Translations under genes and position numbers: made by a program
Origin: Streptosporangiaceae bacterium
Lineage (GTDB): Bacteria; Actinomycetota; Actinomycetes; Streptosporangiales; Streptosporangiaceae
Direction of reading: 5' to 3'
DNA length: 5,684 nucleotides
Assembly (NCBI GenBank): GCA_030040475.1
Contig: JASHTQ010000517.1
Location: 1 to 5,684 of the forward strand
Notes under the pieces: generated by a model
Told to the model about the DNA's origin: nothing
The model's input: only the letters and a program-made list of their open reading frames with translations
The model's database searches: none
Part shown: in pieces, positions 5,622 through 5,684 of the stretch
Layout: each line of letters begins with the position of its first letter
Position numbering within the stretch: the stretch's first letter is position 1

Positions 5622-5684
5622 TTACCAGGGGCCGTAGGGGCCGTTGCTGGTGCCGCCGCCGCCGCGGAAGTCCTTGACCTTGGG
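5622..5684 (-). CDS. C-terminal end of an unidentified leftward gene (partial)
   Basis: Read on the minus strand, the last 63 bases form an open frame ending in TAA at 5622-5624. The encoded tail is KVKDFRGGGGTSNGPYGPW. The mixture of charged residues, a Gly run and an aromatic Pro/Gly ending looks like a flexible C-terminal tail of a real protein, and the codons favour G/C at third positions. I do not recognise the family. If real, the gene converges on the M56 peptidase, with 143 bp between stop codons, and its body lies to the right of the window. Twenty codons are too few for certainty. Confidence 0.45.
   Translation of the reverse strand, partial: PKVKDFRGGGGTSNGPYGPW

Noticed and set aside
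1..5684. tRNA, rRNA, CRISPR array, insertion sequence or prophage remnant
   Set aside because: No cloverleaf-like sequence, spaced repeat array, transposase motif or terminal inverted repeats were seen; the window is nearly filled by ordinary chromosomal genes.

Overview
This 5.7 kb window is chromosomal DNA from a high-GC actinomycete. It carries mshA, which commits the cell to making mycothiol, a thiol restricted to Actinobacteria. It also carries the linked gpmA-senX3-regX3 cluster, GTG starts, and promoters of the leaderless kind common in this phylum. The codon pattern and the spread-out intergenic regions would suit a Streptosporangiales- or Frankia-like lineage, but the genus cannot be fixed from this sequence.

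Layout. Positions 1-2213 hold a leftward block: the start of a RegX3-type response regulator (120 down to the window edge), a SenX3-type histidine kinase (1284-157) and the glycolytic phosphoglycerate mutase gpmA (2213-1470). Reading leftward the order is gpmA, senX3, regX3. A 64-bp divergent spacer (2214-2277) containing an inverted repeat separates this block from a rightward block. That block holds mshA (2278-3579), a YbjN-domain protein overlapping it by ATGA (3576-4067), then a BlaI/MecI-type repressor (4164-4544) and an overlapping M56 membrane metallopeptidase (4528-5478). After the peptidase come three tandem copies of an 18-bp unit. The last 63 bases hold the C-terminal end of an unidentified leftward gene.

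How the genes fit together. From memory, the mshA / YbjN / gpmA / senX3-regX3 neighbourhood matches a conserved actinobacterial locus (Rv0486-Rv0491 in M. tuberculosis). SenX3-RegX3 is a phosphate-responsive two-component system. MshA joins UDP-GlcNAc to inositol-3-phosphate in the first step of mycothiol synthesis. The BlaI/M56 pair is a compact repressor plus membrane-protease module, probably self-regulated and independent of mshA.

Most of the window is ordinary conserved core. The points worth a second look are: a SenX3-like kinase that appears to lack the family's N-terminal membrane segment; a dyad abutting a likely leaderless blaI promoter; a leaderless-type gpmA promoter beside an inverted repeat shared with mshA; and the tandem repeat after the peptidase gene. 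I found no convincing undescribed multi-gene system.
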